This document shows, piece after piece, positions 24,990-38,835 of a stretch of 64,000 bases of DNA (positions are counted from its first letter, which is position 1; the number at the start of each line of letters is the position of its first letter). Below the pieces are notes generated by a model that was not told the origin of the DNA, made no database searches, and saw only the letters and a list, made by a program, of their open reading frames with translations. Origin of the DNA: Xylocopa sonorina (taxonomy: Eukaryota > Arthropoda > Insecta > Hymenoptera > Apidae); assembly GCF_050948175.1 (NCBI RefSeq), contig NC_135197.1, positions 7,396,501-7,460,500 on the forward strand. The letters run 5' to 3'. Position numbers and translations under genes: made by a program.

Positions 24990-25701
24990 CAAGGCTCGAC
25001 AAAGCCTTTTGATCTATCACCTCGTCGCTGCCGGGTTCTTCCCCGGCGTTTTCCGTCGAGCCCCCTCGGCGGTCTGGTACTCGTTCTACCGGTTAACGCA
25101 ATAAAGTCGGCAAATGGAATTGCCGCGAACGGGCGGAGCGTTATAATTCAACTCCGGGGGACAATTTACCGGCACAATTCCAATCCGGGCAAGGTCGGCC
25201 CCGGGTACCGCGCAAAACCGATCCAAACTTGCGCGATAAACAACAAGGAGTGCCACTGTTCCTGTATCTCTGCACCGCGCGAACGCTCGCCTTCCGGTTA
25301 CTCCGGGGACCACCCGCGGACTTCCTTTAACCGCGGTGATCTTGTGCAGGTTAGTTCCAGCAGCGATGAAATTTCGTCCCGATTTAACCTTGCTTTCTGG
25401 TTACCAAGTATTCCGCTTGTTAAACTTCCTGCGCTTTTTCTTTTATTTCTTCTTCTTGCATCCTCGTCGACAAAATGGAAACAGTTGTGCCACCACGTGC
25501 GCAGGATATAACTGCATCGATGATCGAGGGCTTCGAAAATTGATGGCTGCACACAGCCTCTGCAGCTATATATTTCTATTTAATCTTTAACCGCGATACC
25601 AACAGTTTTTCCAATTCCTCGTATCGGTGGCGAGTTTATTCTTCGAGCCAAGTTTCCTCGCGTAGCAGCGAGTTTCTTTTCATGGTCGAACTGTTGGGAA
25701 C

Positions 25702-25721
25702 GAGAGAGAGAGAGAGAGAGA
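25702..25721 (+). repeat. (GA)10 microsatellite
   Basis: Ten uninterrupted GA dinucleotides. Confidence 0.97.
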
Positions 25722-28700
25722 CTGAACGCGATCGAGTGTACAGGTTCAACAGGCGCAGTCGAGCGAAGTTTAAATAAAATTAACCCTCGCGCGAGCCCCG
25801 TGGACCGCTCGCGAGCGCTCGCAATGGCGACGCGGTCGTGCCGTTTTATGGCGTGTGACGTTACGCGCCCCCGATAAACTTCCGCCTCCGCGGCGAGATC
25901 CGCACGGTTTACGCGGCCCTTCGATTTAATAACTGGCCTCCTTTACGAATCAGCCGCCCTGCCATCCGGCTGGCAAATTAAACGGATTAAGCAGCCTCGA
26001 TAAATGGAATTTCCGGAACGGGCTTAACGGCCACGAATAGACCTTTACGATCGACGATACGCGAACGACGGGGGCCTCGATTGCGGTTGCGTAAAATTAT
26101 ATTTCGCCGGATGCGTCCGGGCCGCGTGAAAGTAATGGAATGATTTAATCGAGGGCTCCGTGAAAATGGTAAAATTAAATCGTCATTTCGTAATCAGATA
26201 GAATTACATTTACATTTTGAGTAAACAGGGAACACGCATCGATACAGCTCGCAGGTTTTTAATAAAAATCGGCAATATGCTAACGCATTGCGGTTTTCCT
26301 TTTTTTGTTTTTTTTGAATTGAAATATTTTGAAGGGAGTGAAAAGTATGGATCATCGATAGAATTCTCTGCGGGGATATTTCCACGTTTCTAGAGGGTTA
26401 ATCTATTTTAGCCACAAAAAAGCGATACTATTGTTACCGCAAATCAAACAGCAATGTACCGGTTTCGTTGGTCGTATATCACATGGGCGTCCCAATGGAA
26501 TTAGCGGAGTGTACGTTTCGCCAGACTTTGTTCTGGGTTCAATGGAACCCAATAAGCTTTCATTGCGATCGTAGTCGTGAGCCGTGAACCACCGATGAAT
26601 ATCCAAATCTTCTCGGACGCTGTCGAAATAACATGCAAATCCTGCAGGAATCTACTGTATGCCGAAATTCGCGCGTCTTCGTTGATCGAATTGAAAGGGG
26701 AACTTTCGATCGATCGAAAAACGTCGAAATACGATTCTAAATTCTACGATACCTTAAGTAAAAATCGCTTGGAAGAACAAATTCTCGCATCGATTTTCGA
26801 TTATTCGAAGCGATCAAGCGGGCTCGAGCGCCGTGGTACCAAGTCGAAAGTCAACACGCTCACTCACAATTAATCCTCCGATCCCTATTCTCATTAGCGT
26901 GCGCATCTGTACCGATATTCCGCCTTGAAGTGCGCTTCCTGGTCGAACAACTGGCATTAGCAGGGTGTTATCGATTATATGGTGGTCGACGGAAATCGAT
27001 CCGCGCGCTTCGACTGCTGTCAGGCGGGCCGTCGAAATCGCTCCGATCGGTTTGCGGTGTTTTTTGATGAGAATGCAAATAGACCTATTTACAGACGTCC
27101 CTTCTGTCCGCGTTTAAACTCGTCGCTACGGATAATTTGCCTTTCCACGATCGTCATTGACTGCGCCGATTTGTAACGGCGACACAGTCGATAATGACGA
27201 CGAGTCGGTCCATCTGATCGGCGTTTCGTGTCGTCTGGTCGCGCTCGTTGTATTTATAATCTGATCAATTTATTGGAAGTCGTTCAATCGGACGATCAAT
27301 GTATTTAACCCGCGCGCACCTCTGCTCGTCCTTTTCTCCCTTAGTTTTCCTCCCTTTTTATAGACTCGATGGCTAATTCGATGATCGAACGGGTGCCGAT
27401 TTATTTCGATGGAACGGTTGATCAGCCGCGTGGGATCGCTATTACAGCATCCGTAATGAAGATTCATACGCTGGATCAGCTTAATTTGGCTTAATCTCTT
27501 GACAATGAAATTAATGACTAAAATCCCGCGCCATAGTCGATAGTCCATAAAGATGTCAAATTATTTGCTCTCGATCCACTTGTAAGATTCCCTGTACAAC
27601 GAGATGCGAGTAAATTGCATTTGTCCAGTGCGACGAACTGCGAAAACCACGATTACAGTCCTCTCGTTCACCTTCGAGCGTCGGACGGGACGAGTGGCGG
27701 AGGCACAAGACGACGGAGAGCAACCCTTTCTCCCAGGGGCTGGCTTTTCGCGAGACGTTTTGAATATTGGATTAAAATCGCGACATCTCGACGACCCAGT
27801 GACCGAACGTTGCTCCGGCCCCGGTGGCGCGAACGAACCCTTTGTTCCGAGAGAAACTCATTTCAGATCTCCCTTTGAGCCATCGAGACCTCACCTCCAG
27901 GCAGCGAGCCATTCTTTCATTTTTTATCAACGCCCGCCTGGTGCTCCCCTTTTCAAAGCCGCGCGCATCCTCCTCTCAAGGGCTGAGACGCGCCACCGCC
28001 GCCATTTTCTCGATATCAGATTCTACCCTCTGGTCAACCGCGCGAAAAATACCTCGAGGTAACGTCCTCGACGTGACCACGAACGCCCCCAATCGCAGCG
28101 TCCCCAGGAGACCGCCGAGCGTATCCCTCATCCAGGAAATAGGGACAATTTCGGGGGATTCCGGTGTCCTTACGATCCTCCATCATGCCTCTAGCTTCGA
28201 ACAAACCGGAACACACCGTCCCTTGGACCGCCATTTCCCTTGGACCCCGGTCTCCCAGACTGTCCTCTCTGTTTCGTCGCAGAACCTCGACTTTCTTCGA
28301 TTTCACTTTGAACACCGGAGATTTCAGCCTGTAGGAAACAGGCCTTCCACGTTTTTCTAGCTTCCACCCGCGTTCTTTCGTTCACGATCAGTTCCACGGG
28401 TGAACGAGAATCTTTTGGACGATGGCGTCAATCGTGGTCACAACGGAAATTAGAAATTTCGGGACGGTCGTCTGAAACGTGACGCGTTTCACCTCTCGCA
28501 AGCGTCTTGCGCAGGGTTACAATGTCCTTTGCTTAACGCGAGGTATAACAGCGATTTCGCAAGTTTAATTAACTGAATAGCTCGCGGGAGCCGCGTTATT
28601 CCACCGCGTATAATCCGGGAAGCCAACCGATAAGCCATCTAACAAATATAATATCGAGCTACTACGCCACTCTAACGGTACACTGATAATTTGAAATCGA

Positions 28701-29141
28701 CGTCGGCCCAGAAGAGACCCAATTCATCGGCGGTCAGATTTGATTACAGATCGAATTAATCTATGCAGATTAAACGCTTACCGGCGGGCTCCGGCTGCGA
28801 AACGCTTTTCCCCCCAACGGTACGACTCGAGCAGCCAGTTCGATTAAACGTACCAACCCCACGCGGGAGTTACCGTTCCGTTTCGAACGCGCAACGAGTA
28901 CCTTAAATCGGAATTAATATAACCGATTTATTAAGGAGACGCCAGGCGCCGCGCTGGTTCGAAACGCCCGCGATAAATCGACGCGCCGCCACGCGAAATC
29001 CCTCGTTCGCCTGCTGTGCGAACCAAGCCAGGATTTAGACTGGTTAAGTAAACCGCGGTGCCTGTACAATTCTAAGGAAACGAGACGTCTCTGGGTATAA
29101 TACCTGGGAATCCACGCACACCACCCTCTGCTACACAAAGT

Positions 29142-29157
29142 AAAAAAAAAAAAAAAA
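29142..29157 (+). repeat. A16 homopolymer
   Basis: An uninterrupted run of sixteen A, with no adjacent coding or retroposon sequence recognised. Confidence 0.95.
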
Positions 29158-31516
29158 CATTCTCAATGCTTCCAAAGATGAAACGAAGACTTCCCTGTCA
29201 ACCCTTAAAAGTTCCACGTAACATCGAGACATCCTTACAGTAAATATTGAATTCCAAAGTCGATCACGAAGGAGACCGTAACGCGAGGTAGCCGAAAAAA
29301 TGCATCGAGATCAGCAGAAAATACATCTGCCTGCGATCTTCTCGGGTTTACGAGCCCGTTCTCGTAAATTTCGATCGATTTCCGCGCGGTGGGAGGGTCG
29401 AAGTGTAGCTCGAGGTTGCTGTCCCTCGTCGAGGAACTCCGGAGACGGAGGGCGCGCGACGGTTAAGTAGACCGGTCGGGACGCATCTGGCTCGAACGGG
29501 ACGTAATGCCCCGGGAATATAGACGTGGATACGCGTGGATACGGTTAGCCAAGGAGGAAGGCGCATTTAGCGAGCAGGGAGCTGGCGGCGCGGGAAAACC
29601 GACAGCTCTTCCGGAGATTAACGTTAAGCCACACCTTATCATACTTTAAGCTGCCGCTGGTATCGCGCGTCCGATACACCGCTGGAAACACGTAGCGGCA
29701 CGGTGCCCCGTAATGAGTTACGACTGCTCCCGGGACCGGAAGGAAGGAAGCTTCGGCCTGAGCGACAACTTGATTTCGCTGCGCCGGTGCATCGTTGTTC
29801 GAGCTGCGCGCAGGGGTGCCTCGCGCGTTCACGGAACGCGTGAATGTTGCATTCGCCACTCTTGCGTTCGCTTTTCGCGGCATTGTTTTTGGTTAATTAA
29901 CTGCGGGTGTTCGTTCGAGTGCTGCACACGCGCAGAGAGCCTTGCGGTTGCTTTCGAGCACCGTTTTCGGTTGCTAAACGTAGCTGGTAGAGTTCTTGGA
30001 TAATTAACTGGAATGTTTTATTAAATGTTACGGTATATTCTTGTGTCTTGGTTAATTGGTTTGTGGTTCTTTTTCTTGTTTCGTTAGGGGACGATTAATT
30101 GAGTGTCGAAGATGATGGAATCTCTGGGAGACTTTGGCTTGAATGTACGAATTTAACAGGTGACTCGGACAGATATTTCTTCCCCTTTAAGTTAAGTTAC
30201 ATATTTGAAATGGTAATTGCTTGCTCCACTTTGGCTCGAGTTAAATTTTTATTTATCCTTTGGTTACTCTTAAATAATTCATAAAGTAAAGGTAACGAAG
30301 AACGATGGCTTTGTACATAAAGGGAGACCATTAGTTTCTCGCGGCGACTAAGGTGGTATCGGGCCTCCGTTCATGACCTAACCTACGTTAATTAAAATAA
30401 ATGGAACGCGAGCTATCCGTGCAACAACATTCCATTTTTCTCTTTCTCGTCAAATCGAATCCACCCTCGACGTAAACGCATCGAGGATCCAAAGAATTAC
30501 GTCATGATTCTCTCATAAATTCGTGTCGCTTTATAAATAACTACCCGATTCGTTCGACGGAGGGGTGGGACCAAAGAACACCGTGTCCTGGTGGCGCAAA
30601 AGCGCTGTACGCGACAGATTCAGGCGTGCTCGCGAAACCACGGCAAAAGGAGGAGGACAGGACGCAGAGAAACGGCTGATAAGGCCCTGGCCTTGGTGAT
30701 TCATCACGATCCACGATTATCTACCTGTCACTTCCGGTTCGTCTACCGCGAGCGCGACGAATCAACGATCGCCCGTTCCTCGACATCGCCGCGCCCACCA
30801 TTTTTCCCCCAGGCCCCGCTTCCGCGCGCGCCTTTCGAAATTGTCGACAGTTCAATGCCAGCTTCCTTCGACCGGGCTTTTAGACCCGTTGCCTCGCGGT
30901 ATATAATTCAAGCTGACAGCCATTTCTCTCTTTTTTTCGCCGATTCTCCCGTCCCGACGTCCTTTGTTCCCTAATGCGTAATATATCGACTTCAACTGTG
31001 TCGTAATATACGCGGCAACTTTGACACCCATTGTCAACGGAACACGGACTCTAACTAGGGAGACTGAAGTATTTCTTCCGTGAATGTTCAATGGCGCGCG
31101 ATCGAATTCCGCGTTTCTGTCCGTCGCGAGAGTCCTCTTTCTCTGGCCACTGGATTCCAGCTTCCATTGTTGGTGTTCGCTTGTGCGATCTGTCAACTGA
31201 GGACCCACGAATTCTCTAGCTAATCAGGTGTTTCATTTCTCTAGCAAATAACTGGATCAAAATCACGACGCGATGCGAGGTTCGACCGAAACGTCGCTTC
31301 GTTTCTGACGCGGTGAGAGCTTCCGCGAGGAAAGTCGCGGAGTTCGTATGCGAGAACAATTTTCAGCGACGAGCTGCATTTAATGGGGACGCAGTGAACG
31401 CAGGAGGACGAGCTTTGAAGTCTTTTCCACGGCGAATCACGATCCGAGCACGTCGCTGCTCCGCGTGTTTTATACTTCCAATGATTCGACGCGCGCGTCA
31501 GCTACACGATACTCGA

Positions 31517-31530
31517 CGTATATATACGTG
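31517..31530. repeat. 14-bp palindrome ACGTATATATACGT
   Basis: A self-complementary sequence with a TATATATA core, in a GC-rich neighbourhood. It could serve as a symmetric TATA element or be chance. Confidence 0.9.
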
Positions 31531-32195
31531 AACGCACGAGCGCGCTAATCGCACGGCGAGTAATGGCGTTGGCGTGCTCGCGTAGTATCTTTAATTATTC
31601 CTCCCGAACCGTGCTCTCGACTAACAACCCCGCCTCGTCTTTAGAGAGCGGCCGCCGTACGGCTGGGGCTGCGACGTCTCATCGTGTGTTTGCGCAATAA
31701 ACCACTCTTTCTCTCCTACCGGTTTGTTCCTCTCATTTGGATTGGTCGAGATACTTTCCCAGTTTCCATTGCTGTTCCTGGGTAAAAACATTTGTAGTTG
31801 TCGCGTGTAAATACTGTGCGGTTATGCGTTATTCATTCGTTAACTGTCGTTAATTGTTCTTATAATTGAATTGCTCTATGATTGTATAAGCGTAGAATGT
31901 TGAACCAGGCACATCAATAATTAAATGCGAACTCTTAGTATGAAAATCGTAGGTGGATCGATCATACAAGATAAACTTCCATGAAAACTACCCCATACAA
32001 CTCTTATTTAACGTACACGAGTATAGTCTCTGTCACGTGCTAAAAAATACCTGATATTCACTAGACATAATCAATACATAGACCCTCGAATCGATGGCGT
32101 CTGCGAGACATATAAAGTTTCCCTTCGAATCATCCTCTAACCGTTCCAACCCCCGCGGTACAAATTCTCGTGCAGCTCGAGGGAGGCTGTTTTTC

Positions 32196-32267
32196 TTTTT
32201 TTTTTTTTTTATTTTGCGCTAGCCGATTTGTACGGCGGGTGCACGTGGCTCTGTAAAAAAAAAAAAA
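32196..32267 (+). repeat. T15 and A13 homopolymers 44 bp apart
   Basis: T15 at 32196-32210 and A13 at 32255-32267 form a complementary pair that could fold as a stem with a GC-rich loop. Confidence 0.85.
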
Positions 32268-35200
32268 CGCGGCAGTCCCGGATGTTGAACAAGTCCGAAA
32301 GGTCCGCGTATCCGACTGCCGGATGCAGCTCCTGCCCCTTTCGCGTGCGTGCCACGGTAACTAATTGCCGCCGCTATTGATTTTGCCCGCCGCCAGGTAT
32401 CTTGTTTGCGCGAGATCCGTCGTTCCTAGCCGTAGACGAAAAGTTGCCGATTTTTATCTCCGCCAGGCTTGCCTCGTTGTAAATCTCCGTCCGCCATCGG
32501 CGGCAGGGGGTGGTTTCCCGCGGCGCGCGGCAAGAATAAAATTTCCCGCGGCTTTTATTGTAGCCGCGCGAGTTTATACGCGCTGATACGCCCGCGGCTA
32601 TAATTTATTTCGATGGTCAACGGTCCCGCTTCTTTGTTTCCCGTCCCTCTGGGGCGTAAAAAAAAATTTCACGCCGAGAGAAAGACGGATGCATATTAAT
32701 TTCGAGTTAATTACGGGTCGCGGAAGTATGGCGCGGAATAAATGACCGGGGCCATTTTGATATTTCATTTATGCACGGAGAGATTGGACGCGCGCGTCGA
32801 CGAGACCCGTCGCGGATGGTGAAACGTATAATTAATCTGAAATGTAACGTCGCGAACGAGGGGGATCCGAATTTCCGACGCGCGGTCCCGATCGAAACGT
32901 AATATCTCCAAGGAAGACAAAAGGACGCTCGCTGGTTGACGAGTTGCTCGCCGTTAGACTGGGAAGGAGAAAGGACTCGGGCTACCAATTCTTTGTTTGT
33001 TCGCGACAATGTAGTTTGCTTCCGAGTTACCCTTCCCTCTCCGTCCGTTGTTCTCCTGCAAACCTTCTCGAAATACTCGAGTTTCTCCGCGAGAGAGGAG
33101 AAGGATCGTGTAATTCGTACGGCAAACAGCAACGACGGGCAGCTGTTGCACGGCTGGTAAAAAGACCACGCCGCCTGCGTGGAACGAAAGCAGTACAAGT
33201 CGAGATTAGACTGGACTGTTCTTTCCAATAGAAATCGAATGATCGTTCTTTGATCCGTCGAATGTTTCTCTGTTGGAAGTAGGCCAGATCTCGTAAATTG
33301 TTCTTTCGATTCAAGCGACTTCTTTGGAACGAGCTTTTGAAAAGTATATCTTCAACGATCATTCGACAGCTCTGTGTCGAAACGCATTCAATTTTCTACA
33401 TCCATACAACTTGAACAACCCCAGATCAGCATCGAGAGGTAACGAGAGGCAGATCGATCTAACGTCCTACCGATTAATCAGAAAACTGTTAACAGGAGCC
33501 TGGAAAAACATGGATGGGAATCGTTCCATGTACTTTTAGTACATCATCGAGAATCCACCGCGACGTTCTATTAAAAAGCCAATCCTCGATCGACGAGGTC
33601 GAACAAAGGCGAGAGGATACCATCCGCGGTACCATTCGCCTCTCCGCCCTTCTGGGAAAGCTGGTCGTCGCTTGTTCGGAACTTTTGCCACTGCGATATG
33701 ACATATCGGTGGGATATCGGTGTTTCCGACTTGCTTGAAACCGGTGCCAGAAACGATCGTCGAATTATCAGGATCAGCGTTTCCAGAGCCGGTATTCGCG
33801 GTCTGATTGCGAGCTGACCTCGACGCTGCTCGTCTCCGTTCGCTGGCTGAAGATTCGGTTGCTGTCGATAAATATGGCGGACGATTCGTAGGGGAGAAAA
33901 GGGGTTGAAAAGGTTGGATGGAAAATGAACGAAATCGGGGGGAACAAGACTGCGGGAGAAAAAGGCGAATCGGTAGAGTGGGAAGGAAGGGTGGAGAAAG
34001 GAAGCCTCTGGTTCCGTTCGTAGCCATCGTTGCCCCCTGTCCTAGCACGAACACGCTCCCTTCCGGTAATCAAGCTCCGCGAGCTTCAGCCACGGACTAA
34101 TTAATGGAGACTGATTGCTCGACTCTATCCGGGTTAACCTGGTGCTGACTCCGCTTTATCGGTGCTACTTAAATTTTCGGGTCCTTCCCCGCGTACCACG
34201 GAACGATTTCAACCCTTTACGTGAATACTTTAAGCCCTGGGAAGGGATTGAAATTAATTTCTCGACGGAGAAAGGAAAGCTGTCCCGTTACAGGGATCCG
34301 TGGGACTCTCTCTTTCATACTATCTTTCCGCTCGAGGATTGCAAACTGCGTTTAATAAAAAGATAATAATCCCTGCGATACCCTTTCGATACTCTCCGGC
34401 TGTGTAATTATTTTTTCACGGCGGTAGGATTTTATTGAGATAAGCGAAACAGTCTGAGAAAGAAACATGTCAAAGGGAGCCAACCGCCTTAGGCGAGATT
34501 TTGATTCCAGGGAGCACCGTCAAGTTATGATCTTACAAAGTGAACGGTTCAAAACCGCAGCAACTTCGAGAACGCTCAAATATTAAACCGCGCTCCCCCA
34601 GAGCGCGGCGTCTAATATCACTCGAGAGTACACAATCTCAGACGATATCAATAAGCAACTATCCGCAGGTATTCTTTAATAAAGTACAAACGTTTGCCAG
34701 CCCGTTTCGCTCCCGGAGAAATATTGCGGCGGGGCGATTAGTCGGTCCTCTCTCTATGCAGAAATCAACCATCCGGCGCGGGTTTACCGTTCCCCAAACA
34801 GAGAGCCTGGATCTTTATTAAACCTCGCGAACGACGAGCATTGTGCGTCGCGAACGTGCCACGAAACCGGCAAGACACACAACCACCCCCACGTTTCACG
34901 TCATGGAGGGTGCATCGAGAAAATTTCCCTTCGGCTGGTCACCGTCAAAGCGTTCAACTTCCGTCGAAAATTTCCGCCCCGCGTATCCGCATAGTTCGCC
35001 CGACTAGACGGAAGTTTACTGAGGGAACCACCCCGAAGTCTGGAATGAACGCCGCCATGAACTTCCCCCCGCGACACGGAATCCGATTATGTGCATTCGC
35101 GGCGAGCGTGTCACCAAAATTCCCCTGCGTGGAGGACCATTTTCTCGGTCGTGGTAGCGAAATAGAACGCGTGTAGCCAGGATTGGCGAGGAAGCGACGT

Positions 35201-37551
35201 GGGGCCCTAAATCTTCGTTACGCCTCGCAAAAATAAGCGGAATAGGGTGGCTCTTGCTGGACTCTTGCTTCACTGTGTCATATATTTTAAGCTGTTTCGA
35301 GAGTCGTACAAGATATCAGTAATGAAAAGGCTATTGAAAACTGGATCCTTTGAAAGTGACGCAGACTATCGTGTGGGTTGACTATAAGGGTGTTATTCTA
35401 CTTGTCGTCTACGAATTCAAGTTGCGGTGTACTGCGTTATTACGGTTGATTTCACGAGACACATGGGAGGAGTACGTGTGTCGCATTAATTGAGGTTTGT
35501 TCTACTTATCATCTACTCTACACAGTATTACAGTTTACATAGTACTAACTAGAAACGATTAGAAACCCTGGCAATCTCAAGTGATAGGAAAAATCGTTGA
35601 TTTTTACTTTGTACGTTTGCAAGGATTATTGTTGGCGTTCGCAACCTTTAATTTTCTTCGAGAAAACAGTTCGCCAGGAAAGGAAAGCGATCGAGATCGG
35701 TGCGTGACGCGGCGGTCGCACGCGAAGGAAACAATGGTTCGCAACTTCCACGGATGAAGATTTCAATACGTGGCAACGGTAATCCGTTTGAGCGCAGCCA
35801 CGGAACGGCGATCGACACGGAAACTCGCGGACGAAACTTATTCCCGGGGAGATTTGCCAACTTCCTCGTGAAAGAAATCCTCGCAGGATTTATAATAAAC
35901 CGGTTGATGCAAATCGAGCCGCCGGCTGGTCCCCGGTCGGATTTGGGTCGCGTTCTTTCGCCACGTCCACCTTCGCGAACGATAAAAATGGGAAATTGAT
36001 TAAGCGAAACGGGAATAATAAATGAACATTGACTTTAGAATTTTCTTCCGCGCCGTGTCTCGCTCTCTTTACCCGCCCCGCTCGCCCCGCAGGTCTCATT
36101 CACCGGTTTCGCGTTTCAGGTCACCATGGTAATTTTTCATCGACGAATTTCAAAGAACTGGCAACGCTCTCTTTTCATCCTTTCGCGGGGAAATTTGAAG
36201 ATGAATGGAGTTTTTCACCGGCGAACGGTGAAAAAACACCGTCGGCAATTTTTCACCCACGAAATCCACAAACCGGCGAACGCGCGCGCCCCTTTCGGTT
36301 TTATTCTCCTAAAAGGAGTACAGCGCGGGTAAGGTAAACAGAGAAACAGGGTGTGTTTAACCCGTGCGTTCAACCATACTCCTTGCTGAAATTTCGAAAT
36401 TCAATTATTCCTCGCGCGATCTCGCGCCCGTTGCTGGACCAACCAAAGTTTCGCTGCCTTCTCGCGAACAAACCAAATTACAAAGCAGAAAAGACAGAGA
36501 TATACAAAGATTCGAAGCCTGTATTGCGTCGACGAATCGAAGATCGTCCAAACGAAAGCAAAGAAGACCCACGATTACCCTCGCGTATATTCCAAAGACG
36601 TTTTCAACGTAGAAATCTGAGAATTACCAGGAACCATAATCCGTGCAACGCGCATCTAACATTGAACCGCTAAAATCAATATGCCCTTCGATAATCGAAC
36701 CAGACACGGGTACACGTGATCAGAGGCGAGGCTTTCGGTGCCGTCGATGTCAAAGCAGCCCACGCTCGCGGCTTCAAAGATTCAGAGGGTGTCCTGCGAG
36801 GGTTTCATCACGACGACGATCGAGAGGGTAGATCACGGGGGTTGGAGGCACACGACGGTGCTCTTTCGCTCGCGACAATTTCTGCTTACGTATTACCGCG
36901 CGACGCATAACTGGTACGTTATCAAAGGAGAATGGCGCCCGGAGAATTTCCGGCTTCATAGTTAACCTACTGCGTGAGCGCGGGGCCGCTGACCCGGCGC
37001 CCGGCTTTGGAAATCTTTGGAATTGCTCGCGCGTCAAAAGCCATTGTTCCGGCAACGTTGTCACGAGAATAATTCTCGGTTTGTTGTTCAGCGGATTCTT
37101 TTTCCAAGATCCACCGCGATTTTATCCCACCCTGAACAGTTTCAACCTTTCCTCGGTTTCGTACAATTTCTCGTCGCGTCGATCGATGCGTTGATGTTTA
37201 AAATCACGCGTTCCTCGGTTTCAGGCGGTTCGTAATTTTTTGCCTGGGGTCCGTTGAAATTCTTTTGTCAGAGCAGAGGTGAAAATGATCCATCTCGTTG
37301 GGAGGAAAAGTTTCGCAGGAAATTTGGATCGCGTTCGAAGGTCGGTGTAACAGCATTCGCGTAAACGAAACGTTCTCCATTGTCGCGCGAGCGGTTTGAC
37401 ACCCGTTTAATACGTTTTCCAAATACGCGACGGATTAATAAATCGAGGGGCGGACGTGTTTGCGAAATGGAATCCGAAATCAAGTTTTTCGAAAGTGAAC
37501 GGTCACCAGAAGTGACACAAGCGAAAAAGGAGAAAAATGGATAGGGAGAGA

Positions 37552-37573
37552 GGGGGGGGGGGGGGGGAGGGGG
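37552..37573 (+). repeat. G16-A-G5 homopolymer tract
   Basis: Sixteen consecutive G, one A, then five G. It is the longest G run in the window and could in principle form a G-quadruplex. Confidence 0.95.
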
Positions 37574-38662
37574 ATGAAAAAATATTCGCGTTGTTTTCGG
37601 ACGAGTCGGGAAATTTCTGCGTGACAGCGAAGAAAAATGCATCGACTCACAAATTTGTTTTTGTCGCTTGCTGCGAAATCGTTCCCGCGTGAACTTAACG
37701 CGCGCGGAAACAAATACTCGGGGAAGAGTGGATGGCAGGAAAATAGTGTGAAAAAGCTAGAGTTAAACGGCACTGTCAAACTGCGGAGGAAAGTACGCCG
37801 TAGCGAAAGGGAAATTACGAGAATGTACGACGCGATGAACTCGATACATCGCATGAATCTTACATAGCCGCGGGCGTTCGTTAGAGCCCGGTAATATTTT
37901 TAAATCAAAGTCCCTCCTTCTTTCCTTCCTTTTTCCACCACATTTCATCCCCTTTTTTACCTCGAAAATCTGTCCATTACACCGTCCTTTTTCTCCTACC
38001 TCTTTCGTATCCTCTTCTTTATGAACGCCGTACCTCTCGTTTCCGTTTCTACCCTCTTCCCCGTTCGTTAAGCCAGATACGTGCGTGTACAGATCTGATT
38101 TTATTATATGATTTAATGCACTTAATCTATTCCATTGTTCTGCTTAATTTGACGTACTGACAAAACACAGCGCACTGCTCTCGTGGAAATCTACCCTTGC
38201 ACTCCTTTCCTCAGCCCCAGTTGTACTTTCAACAAATCATTCATCTTTCTTCTCGCTTCGCACAATTTTTTCTACGCTTCTATTTCGTTCTAAAATTTCA
38301 TACGGATTTCTTTCACAATTTTTAACCCAAGTCTCCACCCGTCTCGTTTCGCCCCCTCCCTCGAAACTTATATCACAGAGCCGTCACGTTTCAAGCAATT
38401 CCGTGTAATTCATTCTTTCGTCCGCGCGACCTTCTTGCGCTGAATTCTCCGCGTCTCGACGGGCAGATTTCCGCGTACACGCAAAATGGAACGTCTGTCT
38501 AGAAAATGGCACATCTGGTACCGAGCGCGCAATAGGGCTGGGAACGCCGCTGTTACCACCTGTCATCGTTCTCACCGCTAATTGGATCGGTAGGAGTAGC
38601 GACGCGAAGAGAGAGAGGAAGAAAAATGGCGCGCGAACGAGACGAAGAATCGCGAGACTCAC

Positions 38663-38835
38663 CTTATCGCCATGCTCTTCGCTTTCAGATGGTGCCATCG
38701 CTGGTTCATCTCGTCCAGTCGTCGTTGCAGCATAACCGCGTCATCCTGGCTGGCTAGGGAGCTCAACAGCTTCCGGCCCGTGCCGTTCAGGGACGCGTAC
38801 ACGTCCCGGTGCGTCTCGATTTCCGATTGGAGGTC
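38663..38835 (-). CDS. Dys: Dystrophin internal exon, spectrin repeat of the distal rod
   Basis: This exon encodes 57 complete codons plus two bases of a spectrin-like triple-helical repeat. Dystrophin links cortical actin to the dystroglycan complex at the muscle and neuronal membrane. The translation opens with DLQSEIETHRDVY and continues with QDDAVMLQRRLDEMNQRW and LKAKSMAI. Human dystrophin has DLQGEIEAHTDVY, SDDAVLLQRRLDNMNFKW and LRKKSLNI in the same order, so the identity is firm. On the minus strand the exon is preceded by a pyrimidine-rich CCGTTACAG acceptor and followed by a GTGAGT donor at 38657-38662. It starts in phase 0 and ends with AG of a split codon. The next exon supplies G, giving Arg, which is also the human residue. 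No frameshift or stop is visible. The coding frame is only 57 codons and is easily missed in a simple open-frame search. Confidence 0.95.

Larger units (their letters stand above)
20072..38662 (-). other. Large dystrophin intron, 18.6 kb
   Basis: This is the longest intron in the window, bounded by GTGAGT at its 5' end and CCGCAG at its 3' end. It contains most of the simple repeats: A-rich 20503-20537, GATA repeats 22231-22277, T-rich 23250-23280, purine repeats 24942-24989, (GA)10 25702-25721, A16 29142-29157, T15 and A13 near 32.2 kb, and G16 at 37552-37567. A 14-base palindrome is at 31517-31530. I recognise no exon or nested gene. Confidence 0.8.

Noticed and set aside
38384..38698. 104-codon minus frame overlapping the 38663-38835 exon
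   Set aside because: It is in a different frame from the conserved dystrophin translation, so it is a shadow.
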